Counted from the first letter of the stretch, positions 23,894-34,228 are shown. The stretch is 64,000 nt of DNA from Treponema sp. (GCA_009784935.1 WQXI01000009.1:1-64000); one strand, 5' to 3'. Notes: generated by a model not told the origin, from the letters alone. A program made the numbers and translations.

Positions 23894-24820
23894 TTAACGA
23901 TCGATTATTTTTTTTAGGGTGTGGTCTTTCTGGCGCCAGTCTTTGCCGGTTTTTACACGCAAATCCAAATCTATCTTCCAGTCAAAAATATTTTTTAAAT
24001 TTTTTAGCGAAGCTAGACGTATCGCTTTTATCATTTCCCCGCCTTTGCCTACTACCATGCCTTTTTGCGATTCGCGCTCGACAATTATAAACGCTCTTAC
24101 CCAAAGTTCTCTGCCTTCGTTTTTAAACTCCATGTCTTCGATACTTACATACAGCGAATGAGGCAGTTCCTGACGCAGACGGTTTATTGCCTGTTCGCGG
24201 ATTATTTCTGAAATCCTAAACTCTGTATCCTGATCTGTATAATATTCTTCATCATAAAGCGGCTGCCCTTGAGGAGCGCAGGAGTAAAGAGCCGCAAGAA
24301 GTTCTTCTATACCTGCTCCCGTCTCGGCAGATACTGCAAATATCCGCTCTTCATTTAACGCGGGCAGTTTTTGTAAAATAAAATCCTTTGCGCGGTTTAA
24401 ATCCGCTCCTTTTACATCCATTTTATTTACTGCAATGAGTGCTTTATCAGCTAACGGAGCAATGAGAGATGCAATTTCTTCTTCTTCCGCTCCGGGAGCG
24501 CGGCTGGCATCTAAAACATATAAAACTAAATCGCCCTCTTGTAAAGCGCGGCTGGAAACTTCCATTAGTTTTTTATTCATCTTTTTTTCGCTTGCGTGCC
24601 GCCCGGGAGTATCAATAAAAACAATTTGCCCTTGTTCGCGGTTTACAATTCCCCTGATAGCATTGCGTGTTGTCTGCGGGACATTACTTACAATTGCGAC
24701 CTTTTCGCCGCACATTTTATTTAAAAGAGTTGATTTTCCTACACTTGGGCGTCCTATAATCGCGGTAAAGGCGCACTTTGAGCGTTCACATTTTGAGTAT
24801 TCACACTTTTTAGACTCCAC
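23894..24820 (-). CDS. era: GTPase Era
   Basis: 308 residues. Ribosome-assembly GTPase that binds the 3' end of 16S rRNA. G1 is GRPSVGKST (23-31), G2 Thr51, G3 DTPG (70-73), G4 NKMD (132-135); a C-terminal KH domain contains GMVVGKGGEMIKAI. The start is GTG at 24820, whose G is also the last base of the stop of the 3012-residue gene (TAGTG), so translation is probably coupled. Odd feature: a near-repeat KCExS places cysteines at 6, 11 and 16 before the G domain. Confidence 0.94.
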   Translation of the reverse strand: MESKKCEYSKCERSKCAFTAIIGRPSVGKSTLLNKMCGEKVAIVSNVPQTTRNAIRGIVNREQGQIVFIDTPGRHASEKKMNKKLMEVSSRALQEGDLVLYVLDASRAPGAEEEEIASLIAPLADKALIAVNKMDVKGADLNRAKDFILQKLPALNEERIFAVSAETGAGIEELLAALYSCAPQGQPLYDEEYYTDQDTEFRISEIIREQAINRLRQELPHSLYVSIEDMEFKNEGRELWVRAFIIVERESQKGMVVGKGGEMIKAIRLASLKNLKNIFDWKIDLDLRVKTGKDWRQKDHTLKKIIDR

Positions 24821-27800
24821 TATCTGACAACCATTACTTTTCTGATTTCGTCTATATCTGGACCAACAACACGAATAAAGTACATGCCGCGCGCAACCGG
24901 CCGGCCTGAATTATTTGAACCATCCCAGCCGACAGTCCATTCGCCCGCTTCATGATGTTCATTGCGTTTTAGAGACCTTACTAATGTGCCGTCGAGTGTA
25001 TGAACCTGAATAGTCACTCTGCCGGGGCGAGTAAGAACGTAGCGCAGATAAGTTACTTCTCTGTTATCAGAATTAATAACATTATTCATAATTGTGACAC
25101 CGCCGACGCTTGGCGACATGTTCTGAATATCAAAACTAAACGGACGTACAAGACGGTACCAGTTAGCAGGAACTGCCGCGCCGCGCGGAATATCTAAACG
25201 CGCAACAGGAAGATACGGGGCTGCTCCAACACCGCCGAGTTTAATTAAGAATTCAAATTTTCCTTCGCGGCTCAAGAAAGCAGAAGTATTTATTGTAAAC
25301 GTAAATAACTGAGGATTGGATGAAACAGGAGGAGACGCGGTAATAAAACCTGCAAAGAAATTAGGCACAAGATGGAAAGTTGAATTTATGCCTGTCTCCG
25401 GTCTCGGCATCCATAAACCGCCCGCGCTGTTTCCTCTTGTAAACGGAACGGCAGGATTTCTGTATCTTTGATTTAACGATGTATCTTCCAGAGGAACATT
25501 AAAACCATAGAACATGTTCGGAGCGCTCATACCGGTATTAGTTCTAATCTGAATATCAACCATCGAACATTCTTCTAAATACTTTGTGCCGTCAAATTCC
25601 CAAATTAAAGCCATATCAGAAAAAATATGTGTTCCAAATTCAATATCCGGATCATCAAGTCTTTCGTCTCCGTCGTTTCTTGGATCATCAAGAGATCTTG
25701 CATACACAGGCCATGCAAAGTAATTTGAATCACTTGACGAAGCAGGAGGTATCGAAACTAATATGTCTGTAACACGGCGAATATTATTTTCCGAATTAAC
25801 TCTTGATGCAGTAACTAATTGACCGTTGCCGCTTGCAAGATCATTGAGCATACCGGAATTTAACACTCTATGCGGCGGTAAGAAAACATCAGCAATAGGT
25901 ATTGTACCTGCTCCGGTTAAGGCATTAGCTTGATCGCCGGAAAGACCTAAACTAGTTAAATGCCCGTTACCGGTAACCCGCGCATATTGAGTATAACGCC
26001 AGTTAGTAGGATATTTAGGTGAATTATAATAACCAGGCTCAAGGGGATCTTCAGGGAAAACTGCAGGATCAGTCCAGTCCAGCGCGCGCCGTCCTTGATC
26101 TACCATACTGTCTATCCGGAAATAGCTGTCGTTTGCTATTCCATTTGTAATATTATTTAGCCCTGATAGAACACCTATACCAAGAGGATTCTGCTGCAAG
26201 AGATAACCTGTATTTGCAGCGGCGACAGGAAGACTAAAATTCTTTACAACGCCGTCTATAGAAACAAACTGCCATGTAAATGTATAAGAACTTGTTCCTT
26301 CTATCGGAGTAACAGGACTGCGGTCAAATACTGCATTCTCGACAGGTTTAGAGATTTTAACATAAGTTTCACGTTCGTCTGTGCCGGCTGTACCGGGAAG
26401 GGTAAGCGTATACATTACTCGCGGAGGAATTGTATCAATAGGCCTTATATTAATATCCAGCCCGGGAACACCTACTATTCTTCTTTCTTCGGAATCCCTC
26501 AATACAGTATTATTAATAATACTCCACCTCGGCGCAGCTCCGCCGTCAATCTCAATTTTTTGTTCCAGATATATATAAAATGAATCTCTGTTAAAAGTGA
26601 TTTCCGGGCTTCCGGGTGTTACAGAACTTAACCAGTCGCTTACCATTTGATAACCTCTGGTTCCTCTAGAAACATCGATTGTATATCCTTCTACCCTGAT
26701 TAAAAAATCGCTGTCACTGGAACCGAAGTTACCGTTTAATAAGTACCTTGTCTGAACCCTTATTCTGTCTAACCTGCCGTCTCCGTCAAAGTCTTCTGTA
26801 AAACTATAAAGAATCGATCTTGGCTGCCTTCTTGGGAGCCAATCATAGTTAAAATACCCTTCTATCCCGGCTGCATAATAAGGAAGCGCCTTAAGGTTTT
26901 GTTCTAACGTATCATCGATTGGTATCTGAATGTTCCATGTATGTGAAAAATACATTCTAACATGTTCAACATCAAGCTGACTTACAAACTCGATATTAAA
27001 GTTCCAGAACTTTGCTCTTTCTGTCGTATTAGCTTTTAAGTTGACTGGATACACAGCCGGCGGAAGACCACGGTTAGGAGGCGTTATACTTGGGTTATCA
27101 TATATATGAAGCCAATCTGCTCTTCCGCCAATACTGTGATCGATATATCTTGTAAGCGTTATACGCTCTGATTCTATTGACGAACCTGTAACTTTAACAG
27201 AAAAACTACCAAGGAATACATGGTGATCCGGCATACCAAAAGCAGTAGAATCAGTAGAAAATTGAATAGTTGCGCCGGGTACACTGCAATTAAAGTTACG
27301 CCAAATTGTATTGCCGATAACTTCAAAGAAAACATTTGTGTCAGACGGATTTATTCTGTCAAAAGTAACAGAACCAGCAGCAGTTTGAACAAAAGCATGC
27401 GAAGTAGTAGACATTGTTAATATAGGATTTTCGCCGTCTATCGGACCGTTAATCACTCTCCAGCGTCCGACATTGGCAGAATTGCCGTATTTTGTTTCGT
27501 TAAATCCGGCTCTTAAAACTATATTAAAGCCTTGAGCGTCTAATACTCCAAAAGGCGCAACAGGAGGAAACGAAGCAGAATATTGAATTTCAACTTCGCC
27601 ATCAATTACCAGAGAGCTTGTTAAATTAGTCAGCGAACCCGCTCTTACATGAAGCCTTCCCAATGCTCTTGCAGCATTTACGCTTAAATTCTGCGTGCTA
27701 TTTGGTAAAGTACCATTTCCTATCATTTCTAAAACAAGCTCAAGATAATTTGGCATACCTATATTAGCGCCAATGCTGACATTACCTTTTGCGCTGATAA

Positions 27801-30800
27801 CCGCTCTTGCAGTATTGTTTATACTAAAGTTAACATTATTAAAATTTATATTATTTGCAATTAATCTAGAGTTTACATCAAGCACTAAACCGCCGTCTGT
27901 CATGTTGCCGTTTACTCCGGCAAAATCATATAATCTTGTAGCTCCAGTACCAACGTGCCAAGAAGAATTGGTTAAGCTAACATCAAGAACTGCGGCATTG
28001 CCAAGAGTAAGTTTTTTCCCGTTAGCTTGAGTTACAATCGCGCCTGTTCTTAATAAAACATTGCTGTTGGCTGTAATTGTAACATCGCCTAACGTACCGG
28101 AAGTCTGGCTAAAATCAAAAGATGCGCCTGCAGCTGTTCCGCCTCCGTTTAAAACAAGCGTATAATCACTGTTTGCCAAACCGCTTCTGAGCTCAACAAA
28201 TCCTCCGGTAGCAGGAGCGTTAAACGTTAATGTATCATCCGGCGCTGTAAGAGTTACCGCGCTTGCAAAACTAATTTCTGCATCAGCTTTTACTGCATTT
28301 AAGAGAGTTAAAGTATTAACACCAGCTCCAAGCGTTACGCCGCCGGCTCCTGTCTGCCTAAAAATCGAATTTACAGTAACCGCACCAAGCTGGGTGTATA
28401 TCCCGCCGTTATTTATAATCGAAGTAAAGTTAAATTCCGCAGTTTGATTAAAAGTAACAGTTCCTGTTGTGGTAATCGAAGTACTTACCGCATTATTAAA
28501 AGTTACAGTACCGCTGACAAGCAAATTAACGATTCCGTCATTGTCTGCTCCGTTAAAGACAGCGTTTCCTGTAATTGTTAAAGAACGCCTATCGGCTGGA
28601 ACAGCTGTAGAAGCAGAAATCTCACCCATTGTGATTGTGGTTCCTGTCAGAATGCGTGTTGTTCCTGCTGTACCGGCAAGCACCAGAGGACCGGTGTAAG
28701 TCTGTATGCCGCTAGTTGTTATATTGCCGTGAATTGTTGTAGTCCCGCCGTTGTTTACGTTAAGACTAGTTACGGTGTTTCCAACATTGCCTATAAATGT
28801 TACATTTGCGTCTGTAATTGTAAGAGCAAAAAATGTTGCGTTAAAACTATTTACAGTATTTCTAAACTCAATCAAGCTGCCCGGATTTGCCTTAAAAACA
28901 ATGTTTGTTGCCTGAACACCAAGCATTAATAACCCGTAATAATCCTGACCGCCGGTTGTGTTAACACCCACTTCTACTCTTGTATTAGAAGCGGCTGCAT
29001 GATTTACAGTGACAGAAGACAAACGAGTTGTAGAGCTTGCCGGTAAACCGCCAACCTGCCCTGTAAATCTTACATTTGCAGTCTGCACAGTTAAAGAGTT
29101 AGCTCCGTCTGCATTACTGTTTACTTCGGCATTAAAGCGTATTATTGTGTTTGCAGCTCCAACAAATGTTACATTTCTTTCTAGTATTACATTTCCTCTA
29201 TAGCGCTGCGCTTGAGTATTGGCAGTCGCTATTGTTGTGGTAATAGTTGCCGCATTATTAGAAAATGTTGTTGTTACATTAACAGCAGCAGTTCCAACAG
29301 CTATCTGAGTAACATTTACGTTTCCATGAAACCTTACATTTGCTCTTTCTACAGTCAATTGCCTTGTTGCATTTATATTATTGGAGAATTGAACTGTAAA
29401 TCCTGCTCCGCCGGTAAAAACTCTTGCGCCTGCTCCAACGCCGCCAAGCGCGACATTTCCATTATAAGTTTGATTTCCGGTAGTTGTAATATTGGCGTTT
29501 ACATTTATTGTGCCTGTTGCAGTTGTTACAGTTAAATGACGCAAATTATTTGCTTGAGTAACATCATCACTAAATGTAACCCCTGCCGCAGTTGTTGATT
29601 CAATATTTAAATCATTTCCGTTTCCTACTATCGTATTCATTGTTACACTTGTTGCGGTAATAGTATTACTGATTCCTGTTCCAATTAATGTTATTGGACC
29701 CGGTGTGAAAGCACTTACAGTAGCGCCGGTTAAATCAATATCAGCATTATTAAGCCTGATACCCGAGGCACCGGGATTAAGAGTAACATTTGTTGGAGAA
29801 TAATCCCCTCTTATTTCTATAAAACCGCCGCCAACTATAATAAATGATGTCACATCATCAAAGACAGTTAAATCTACCAAAAAAATTGTTCTGCCGTCAG
29901 AAACAGTGTATGAAGCATTCAATGTGGGAGGAGGTATTGCATTAAGATCAATAATATTTGCACCTGCAGGAAAATCGGCAGGATTAATGTTTCTGCCAAA
30001 AACTAAATCTTTAAAATTAAAACAAATACGGGGAGGAGTGCCAAAAACCCTTTGAGGAGATAAACCGCTTGTATCAATAACATCACAAACACAGAGAATA
30101 CCTGCGCCTGCCGTGCCCGGAGTTATTGTAACAGAAGCTCCTGCCGCAATCAGAGCTTCTGCTCTAACATAAATAGAAGCAGTTGCTTCTCCGCAAACGG
30201 CGCCTGCATTACTAGTATCAATTATAATAGCAGGATTAATTGTAATTGTATTACCTGTAACAGGATCATTATCTGCCATTAAAAGCAGCCGATTACTGGA
30301 TATTGCACCGTCAACAACTATATTGCCGCTTACGCTTTCCAGCCTTACAGTTCCTGTAGATGTTATTGTACCATTTGATGTTATATTTCCGACTGCAATT
30401 ACCGTAACATTCTGAGCTGCAGGCGTTCCGCCGGTTAAACCGGTAATTCCGTTAACTGCAAGCGCGCCGGTTGTTCTAAAGCTGACCGCTCCGCCTGCGC
30501 CTGTTATCTGCAATGCTCCGATATTATTTGCAGCATTGTCTAGAGTAATTCCAGAAGCCGAAGCCGAAATATTTATACTTGTCAATGCAGTACCGGCTCC
30601 GACTGCTCCGCCGAATGTTACGTTTGCGCAAGTTATTGTTAATTCGACTGCTCCGTTTACAGTACCGCCGAAATTAAGCGCTGTTCCCGCATTAAAGGTT
30701 AAATTTGCACCTAACGTTACGTTTCCGGTGTATGTTTGCGCGGCGGTAGTCGTAATGCCGGCGTTAATCTGCGTTGTTCCGGCAACGCTTAAACTTGATA

Positions 30801-33800
30801 ATGCTGCAGTGCCGCCAACTGCCTGACCAAACCATGCATTTGCAGTTGCAATTGTTAAACTTTGAGCTCCGGCGCCAGCGCCGTTAACAGTTCCGTTAAA
30901 GTTAATTGCTCTGTTTGCAGGAGCAGTTAATGTAACATTATTGGCAATTGTTACATTTCCATGATAGGTTTGAACACCATCCGCAGCAACAGCCGCTGGC
31001 AATACAGTAGTAATATTCCCGTTTATTCTTGTAGTACCTGTTACTTCTAAATGACGGACAGTAAAAGTTGAATTAAACTCAGCATTCCCGTCTACTCGCA
31101 GTGCAACTGTTCCGGCACCTGAACTATGTGTAACGGACCCATTTATTGTTACATTTGTTCCGGTTAAGGTGCGAAGCGCTAAGTTAGATGTATTACTAAA
31201 TAATAAAACATTATTATATGTTTGATTACCGGCTGTGATAATCGGACCTCTAACTGTAATAGTATTGCTAACACTAATGGAATTAAAATGATTTTCCGGA
31301 AGATCGGGACCCGGCAAATTATCAGGACCAAATGAAGCGCTTCCGGTTACATCTAAAGTTATATTATGACTGGTAGTAGTATCTAATATATTAATGTTAC
31401 CTGTTACATTTAATGTACCGTTGCCAATGACTTCTCCAAACCTTATATTAGCGGCAGTTATATTATTAGTAGTTACTGTTGGTAAGGATACAGTCACCGT
31501 ATCTGCGTTTAAATTATTCGCGCCAAGATTTATATTTGCGGCTCTAAGCCTAACAACATCGCTATTCATCGGGAAAACCGGCGCGGTATAATCTCCGATA
31601 ATGTCTATATATCCGTTTTCTACTTTAAATTGAGCTGCAGAAGTAAGAGTATTATTTATCCCTGCATTTAAAAAATAAATATTGTGAGCGCCGTCAACTT
31701 CATAAACTTCATTGCCTATCGCAGAAAATTCATAGTATTCAAAATTTGCTGGTGTAAACGTAATTGGATTACCGGCAGCGTCATTAAAAGACGATGGAGC
31801 CGAAGCAGTACTGCCAAAAACTATATTTTTGCTGATAGGACCGCCGCCGCTAGTGCAATCTGCACAAAAATTTACAACTCTATTGCTGGAATTATCAAAT
31901 GTACTTACAAGATTATGACAAACTGTTGCGCCGGTGCCACCTCTAATTTGACCTGTTCCCGCAGCCACAGAAAAAGTATCTGCTGTAATATTAATTGCGC
32001 CGTCAGCAGCGTGATTATTACTGCTTTGCACTATAATACTTACACCATCCGGAACATATACAGTGCCGTCCGGTGCTGTAATTAATAATCTGTTAATATT
32101 TGCTATATTACCATTAATGTAAATACTCGCTGTTGCAGAATTAAGCGTTAATGTGTTTGCTGCTCCAAGGTTAACTCCGCCAGCACCAATTGTTATATCA
32201 TAAGAATTTGTAATAGTAAGAGATCTGTTACCTGATACTGTGCCCGAAGTAGTAACTAAACGCGCGGTTATTGACCGATTACCGATACCGCCTAGCGATA
32301 TTGCTCCCACGTAATTATGATCGCCGTCTGGAGTATTAATGTCTGCATTAATATTTATTAACGGTGCAGTAACATTAAGATTTCTAATGTTGGATACCGC
32401 ACCCCCAAGCGTAATAATGCCGCCATTTGCAGTAAGGTCAAAGTCATTACTGCTGGTTCCTGTAACAGCGCCTAAATTAATACCTCGGGCATTTATACTT
32501 GAAGCACCAGCTCCTGCCAGTGTAATAATATTCGTTGTATCAAAATTACTATTATCCAATCTTATACCGGCAGAATTTAATCTAATGCCATTTGCGCCAG
32601 GAGAAAGATTTAACGCGCCAGCCGAAATATAGTTATCATAAAATTCTATTCTTCCGGAACCTTCTATAATAAAATCAAAATCATCTTGTATAACATTGCC
32701 AGTATTACTGGCACTGATAATATAAATGTTGTAAGGGTCTTGAACTCTATATGTTTCTGAAGAAGTTAAGGTGCTGACATCGACAAAATGTTTAGTTCCT
32801 GCAGGCAGCCTTGCATCTACAGCACTTTCCACTTGTATATTACTGTTGTAAAAAACTAAACTTCTATCATTAAACGTTACAGGCGTTAAAGCAGCAGCCC
32901 CATAAAAATGAAAGCGAGCAGGTGTTCCTGCAATTTTACCTGTACTTATAAGATATCCGCCAGGAACAGCACTAACAGTGTTCAAACGTAAACACATTTG
33001 CCCAACAGGATTAATTACTCCGGAACCGCCGTAAGCTCTAAACTGATGGGCTTGAACACAGATTGATACATTATTAGGATTAGTACCGCATGCAATATGA
33101 CCTGGAACACTGGGGACTGCCGCCGCAGTTGCCGTATTGATATTTACAGATCCATTAACAGTTACATTCCCAGCTCCGGCATTTGCATTTACAAACAACC
33201 TCTGCGCAGTAATATCTCCTGTAAAAGTTATATTACCGGCAGAACTAACTTCCAGTCTGTTGCCGTCTCCAACATTTACGCTTCCAATGCGCAAATTCTC
33301 ACCCGGAGCGGTTTTTGTAATTCTAACAAAATTTTGCCCGCCGTCTAAATGTACTACTGCTCCATCCATTGTTAAATTATTTACACATCGAGCAACGGTG
33401 GGAGCAATTATTAAATTTACAGTAGATATCTCAGAAGGAGCAATAATATAGTCATTTTGAATAAGAGCATTCATTTCTGTTGTGGTAGCAACTATTCTTC
33501 CTGTACCACCCGAAACTTGTATTTGAGGTGATTCATTAACGATAAATCTATTAACATTAAGAGTATTTCCATTAAAATTATAAGTTGATTGAGCATTTAC
33601 TTCAAAAACATCCAGAGTTATATTTGAAGTGAGAGTTATACCCCATTGATTTAAAGCATTAATAATTGCTGTATCACCTGTTCCGTTTGGAGCTCTGGTG
33701 GCCGGTACCGGTGTACCTGATGTAATATTATTCCAGTTAGCAGGCGTATTCCAATTGCTGCCTGATCCCCCAATCCATTCAAACACATCTCCCCAAGCCA

Positions 33801-33858
33801 CTGTTGCGAGAAAAATAAACAATATCGAAAAAAGAAAATACTTTCTCATCAATGTCAT
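24820..33858 (-). CDS. giant secreted repeat protein (adhesin-like)
   Basis: 3012 residues. A signal peptide (about 1-23) is followed by FEWIGGSGSNWNTPANWN, a start seen in autotransporter-like passenger proteins. About 2100 residues of degenerate repeats follow, with themes of the type TYxGNVTLGANxTF, LTITxANVxFxGxVG, and TxLSSLxVxGTTxIxGxITT. They are rich in N, T, G and V and poor in charge, as expected for a long beta-helix. A distinct region (about 2200-2930) precedes a C-terminal FlgD-like Ig module: PGRVTIQVHTLDGTLVRSL, WDGSNNSGRPVARGMYFIRV. No autotransporter barrel or LPXTG is seen. The AAAGGA site lies before ATG 33858. Surface filament or adhesin is an inference. Confidence 0.8.
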   Translation of the reverse strand: MTLMRKYFLFSILFIFLATVAWGDVFEWIGGSGSNWNTPANWNNITSGTPVPATRAPNGTGDTAIINALNQWGITLTSNITLDVFEVNAQSTYNFNGNTLNVNRFIVNESPQIQVSGGTGRIVATTTEMNALIQNDYIIAPSEISTVNLIIAPTVARCVNNLTMDGAVVHLDGGQNFVRITKTAPGENLRIGSVNVGDGNRLEVSSAGNITFTGDITAQRLFVNANAGAGNVTVNGSVNINTATAAAVPSVPGHIACGTNPNNVSICVQAHQFRAYGGSGVINPVGQMCLRLNTVSAVPGGYLISTGKIAGTPARFHFYGAAALTPVTFNDRSLVFYNSNIQVESAVDARLPAGTKHFVDVSTLTSSETYRVQDPYNIYIISASNTGNVIQDDFDFIIEGSGRIEFYDNYISAGALNLSPGANGIRLNSAGIRLDNSNFDTTNIITLAGAGASSINARGINLGAVTGTSSNDFDLTANGGIITLGGAVSNIRNLNVTAPLININADINTPDGDHNYVGAISLGGIGNRSITARLVTTSGTVSGNRSLTITNSYDITIGAGGVNLGAANTLTLNSATASIYINGNIANINRLLITAPDGTVYVPDGVSIIVQSSNNHAADGAINITADTFSVAAGTGQIRGGTGATVCHNLVSTFDNSSNRVVNFCADCTSGGGPISKNIVFGSTASAPSSFNDAAGNPITFTPANFEYYEFSAIGNEVYEVDGAHNIYFLNAGINNTLTSAAQFKVENGYIDIIGDYTAPVFPMNSDVVRLRAANINLGANNLNADTVTVSLPTVTTNNITAANIRFGEVIGNGTLNVTGNINILDTTTSHNITLDVTGSASFGPDNLPGPDLPENHFNSISVSNTITVRGPIITAGNQTYNNVLLFSNTSNLALRTLTGTNVTINGSVTHSSGAGTVALRVDGNAEFNSTFTVRHLEVTGTTRINGNITTVLPAAVAADGVQTYHGNVTIANNVTLTAPANRAINFNGTVNGAGAGAQSLTIATANAWFGQAVGGTAALSSLSVAGTTQINAGITTTAAQTYTGNVTLGANLTFNAGTALNFGGTVNGAVELTITCANVTFGGAVGAGTALTSINISASASGITLDNAANNIGALQITGAGGAVSFRTTGALAVNGITGLTGGTPAAQNVTVIAVGNITSNGTITSTGTVRLESVSGNIVVDGAISSNRLLLMADNDPVTGNTITINPAIIIDTSNAGAVCGEATASIYVRAEALIAAGASVTITPGTAGAGILCVCDVIDTSGLSPQRVFGTPPRICFNFKDLVFGRNINPADFPAGANIIDLNAIPPPTLNASYTVSDGRTIFLVDLTVFDDVTSFIIVGGGFIEIRGDYSPTNVTLNPGASGIRLNNADIDLTGATVSAFTPGPITLIGTGISNTITATSVTMNTIVGNGNDLNIESTTAAGVTFSDDVTQANNLRHLTVTTATGTINVNANITTTGNQTYNGNVALGGVGAGARVFTGGAGFTVQFSNNINATRQLTVERANVRFHGNVNVTQIAVGTAAVNVTTTFSNNAATITTTIATANTQAQRYRGNVILERNVTFVGAANTIIRFNAEVNSNADGANSLTVQTANVRFTGQVGGLPASSTTRLSSVTVNHAAASNTRVEVGVNTTGGQDYYGLLMLGVQATNIVFKANPGSLIEFRNTVNSFNATFFALTITDANVTFIGNVGNTVTSLNVNNGGTTTIHGNITTSGIQTYTGPLVLAGTAGTTRILTGTTITMGEISASTAVPADRRSLTITGNAVFNGADNDGIVNLLVSGTVTFNNAVSTSITTTGTVTFNQTAEFNFTSIINNGGIYTQLGAVTVNSIFRQTGAGGVTLGAGVNTLTLLNAVKADAEISFASAVTLTAPDDTLTFNAPATGGFVELRSGLANSDYTLVLNGGGTAAGASFDFSQTSGTLGDVTITANSNVLLRTGAIVTQANGKKLTLGNAAVLDVSLTNSSWHVGTGATRLYDFAGVNGNMTDGGLVLDVNSRLIANNINFNNVNFSINNTARAVISAKGNVSIGANIGMPNYLELVLEMIGNGTLPNSTQNLSVNAARALGRLHVRAGSLTNLTSSLVIDGEVEIQYSASFPPVAPFGVLDAQGFNIVLRAGFNETKYGNSANVGRWRVINGPIDGENPILTMSTTSHAFVQTAAGSVTFDRINPSDTNVFFEVIGNTIWRNFNCSVPGATIQFSTDSTAFGMPDHHVFLGSFSVKVTGSSIESERITLTRYIDHSIGGRADWLHIYDNPSITPPNRGLPPAVYPVNLKANTTERAKFWNFNIEFVSQLDVEHVRMYFSHTWNIQIPIDDTLEQNLKALPYYAAGIEGYFNYDWLPRRQPRSILYSFTEDFDGDGRLDRIRVQTRYLLNGNFGSSDSDFLIRVEGYTIDVSRGTRGYQMVSDWLSSVTPGSPEITFNRDSFYIYLEQKIEIDGGAAPRWSIINNTVLRDSEERRIVGVPGLDINIRPIDTIPPRVMYTLTLPGTAGTDERETYVKISKPVENAVFDRSPVTPIEGTSSYTFTWQFVSIDGVVKNFSLPVAAANTGYLLQQNPLGIGVLSGLNNITNGIANDSYFRIDSMVDQGRRALDWTDPAVFPEDPLEPGYYNSPKYPTNWRYTQYARVTGNGHLTSLGLSGDQANALTGAGTIPIADVFLPPHRVLNSGMLNDLASGNGQLVTASRVNSENNIRRVTDILVSIPPASSSDSNYFAWPVYARSLDDPRNDGDERLDDPDIEFGTHIFSDMALIWEFDGTKYLEECSMVDIQIRTNTGMSAPNMFYGFNVPLEDTSLNQRYRNPAVPFTRGNSAGGLWMPRPETGINSTFHLVPNFFAGFITASPPVSSNPQLFTFTINTSAFLSREGKFEFLIKLGGVGAAPYLPVARLDIPRGAAVPANWYRLVRPFSFDIQNMSPSVGGVTIMNNVINSDNREVTYLRYVLTRPGRVTIQVHTLDGTLVRSLKRNEHHEAGEWTVGWDGSNNSGRPVARGMYFIRVVGPDIDEIRKVMVVR

Positions 33859-33901
33859 GGGTTTCCTTTAATCACTCAATTCGCTCTAACTTTACCTAAT
33901 C

Positions 33902-34018
33902 AGAAATGTATGCCAATTATTAGTTATAAGGGGTGTCGGTGGTAAAAATGACATGCGAAGCATGGCGTTTTTGACCAGCCGACAGGACCCCTAAAATAAT
34001 CTTTAGGCATACATTTCT
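33902..34018. repeat. 117-base nested inverted-repeat element (MITE-like or structured leader)
   Basis: Outer arms AGAAATGTATGCC (33902-33914) and GGCATACATTTCT (34006-34018) are perfect 13-base inverted repeats. Inside are AGGGG (33929-33933)/CCCCT (33988-33992), GTCGG (33935-33939)/CCGAC (33979-33983), GGT-AAAAA with TTTTT-GACC, and a CATGC-GAA-GCATG apex (33952-33964). The whole can fold into one long hairpin. It carries no ORF. It lies 44 bases before the giant gene on the minus strand and upstream of the toxin-antitoxin promoter on the plus strand. No target-site duplication is evident. Confidence 0.7.
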
Positions 34019-34228
34019 AAATTTCTGGAATGCAGCTTGCTTTTGCTATACTGCAATCTATCTGGCATATTATATTTTCGGCTATTTCCCCTCTCTTCTA
34101 TATTGTAGTATGTCTTTGTAAAACTGGCAATTGGCAGCTATTTATTGTAATCTAACCCTTCGACAGGCTCAGGGATCGCTCTGAGAACGCTCTGGATTGC
34201 TCAGGGTTCGGGTTTTGGGGTCTCAATT
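34019..34228. other. gene-free spacer before the toxin-antitoxin operon
   Basis: Apart from the palindromic repeat at 34156-34174 nothing recognisable lies here: no ORF of note, no tRNA, no strong promoter. With the inverted-repeat element and the operator region it forms a 441-base gap between the genes at 33858 and 34300. Confidence 0.4.
34156..34174. repeat. CCCTTCGACAGGCTCAGGG dispersed palindrome
   Basis: Inverted copy of the element at 12659-12687 and 6471-6497: CCCT and AGGG arms around TCGACAGGCTC. The flank to 34206 contains further GCTCTGA/GCTCAGGG fragments that look like a partial second copy. Confidence 0.65.

Noticed and set aside
28000-31000. Repeated sequence in the giant gene considered as a CRISPR or satellite array
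   Set aside because: The repeats are degenerate, of variable length and in one continuous reading frame, so they are protein repeats.
25000-33451. Many plus-strand ORFs of 60-133 codons (for example 29212-29535 and 31684-32085)
   Set aside because: All are antisense to the 3012-residue gene, whose biased composition keeps other frames open.
33902-34018. Rho-independent terminator explanation for the long inverted repeat
   Set aside because: It lies upstream of both flanking genes, not after a gene, and there is no T-run after the outer arms.
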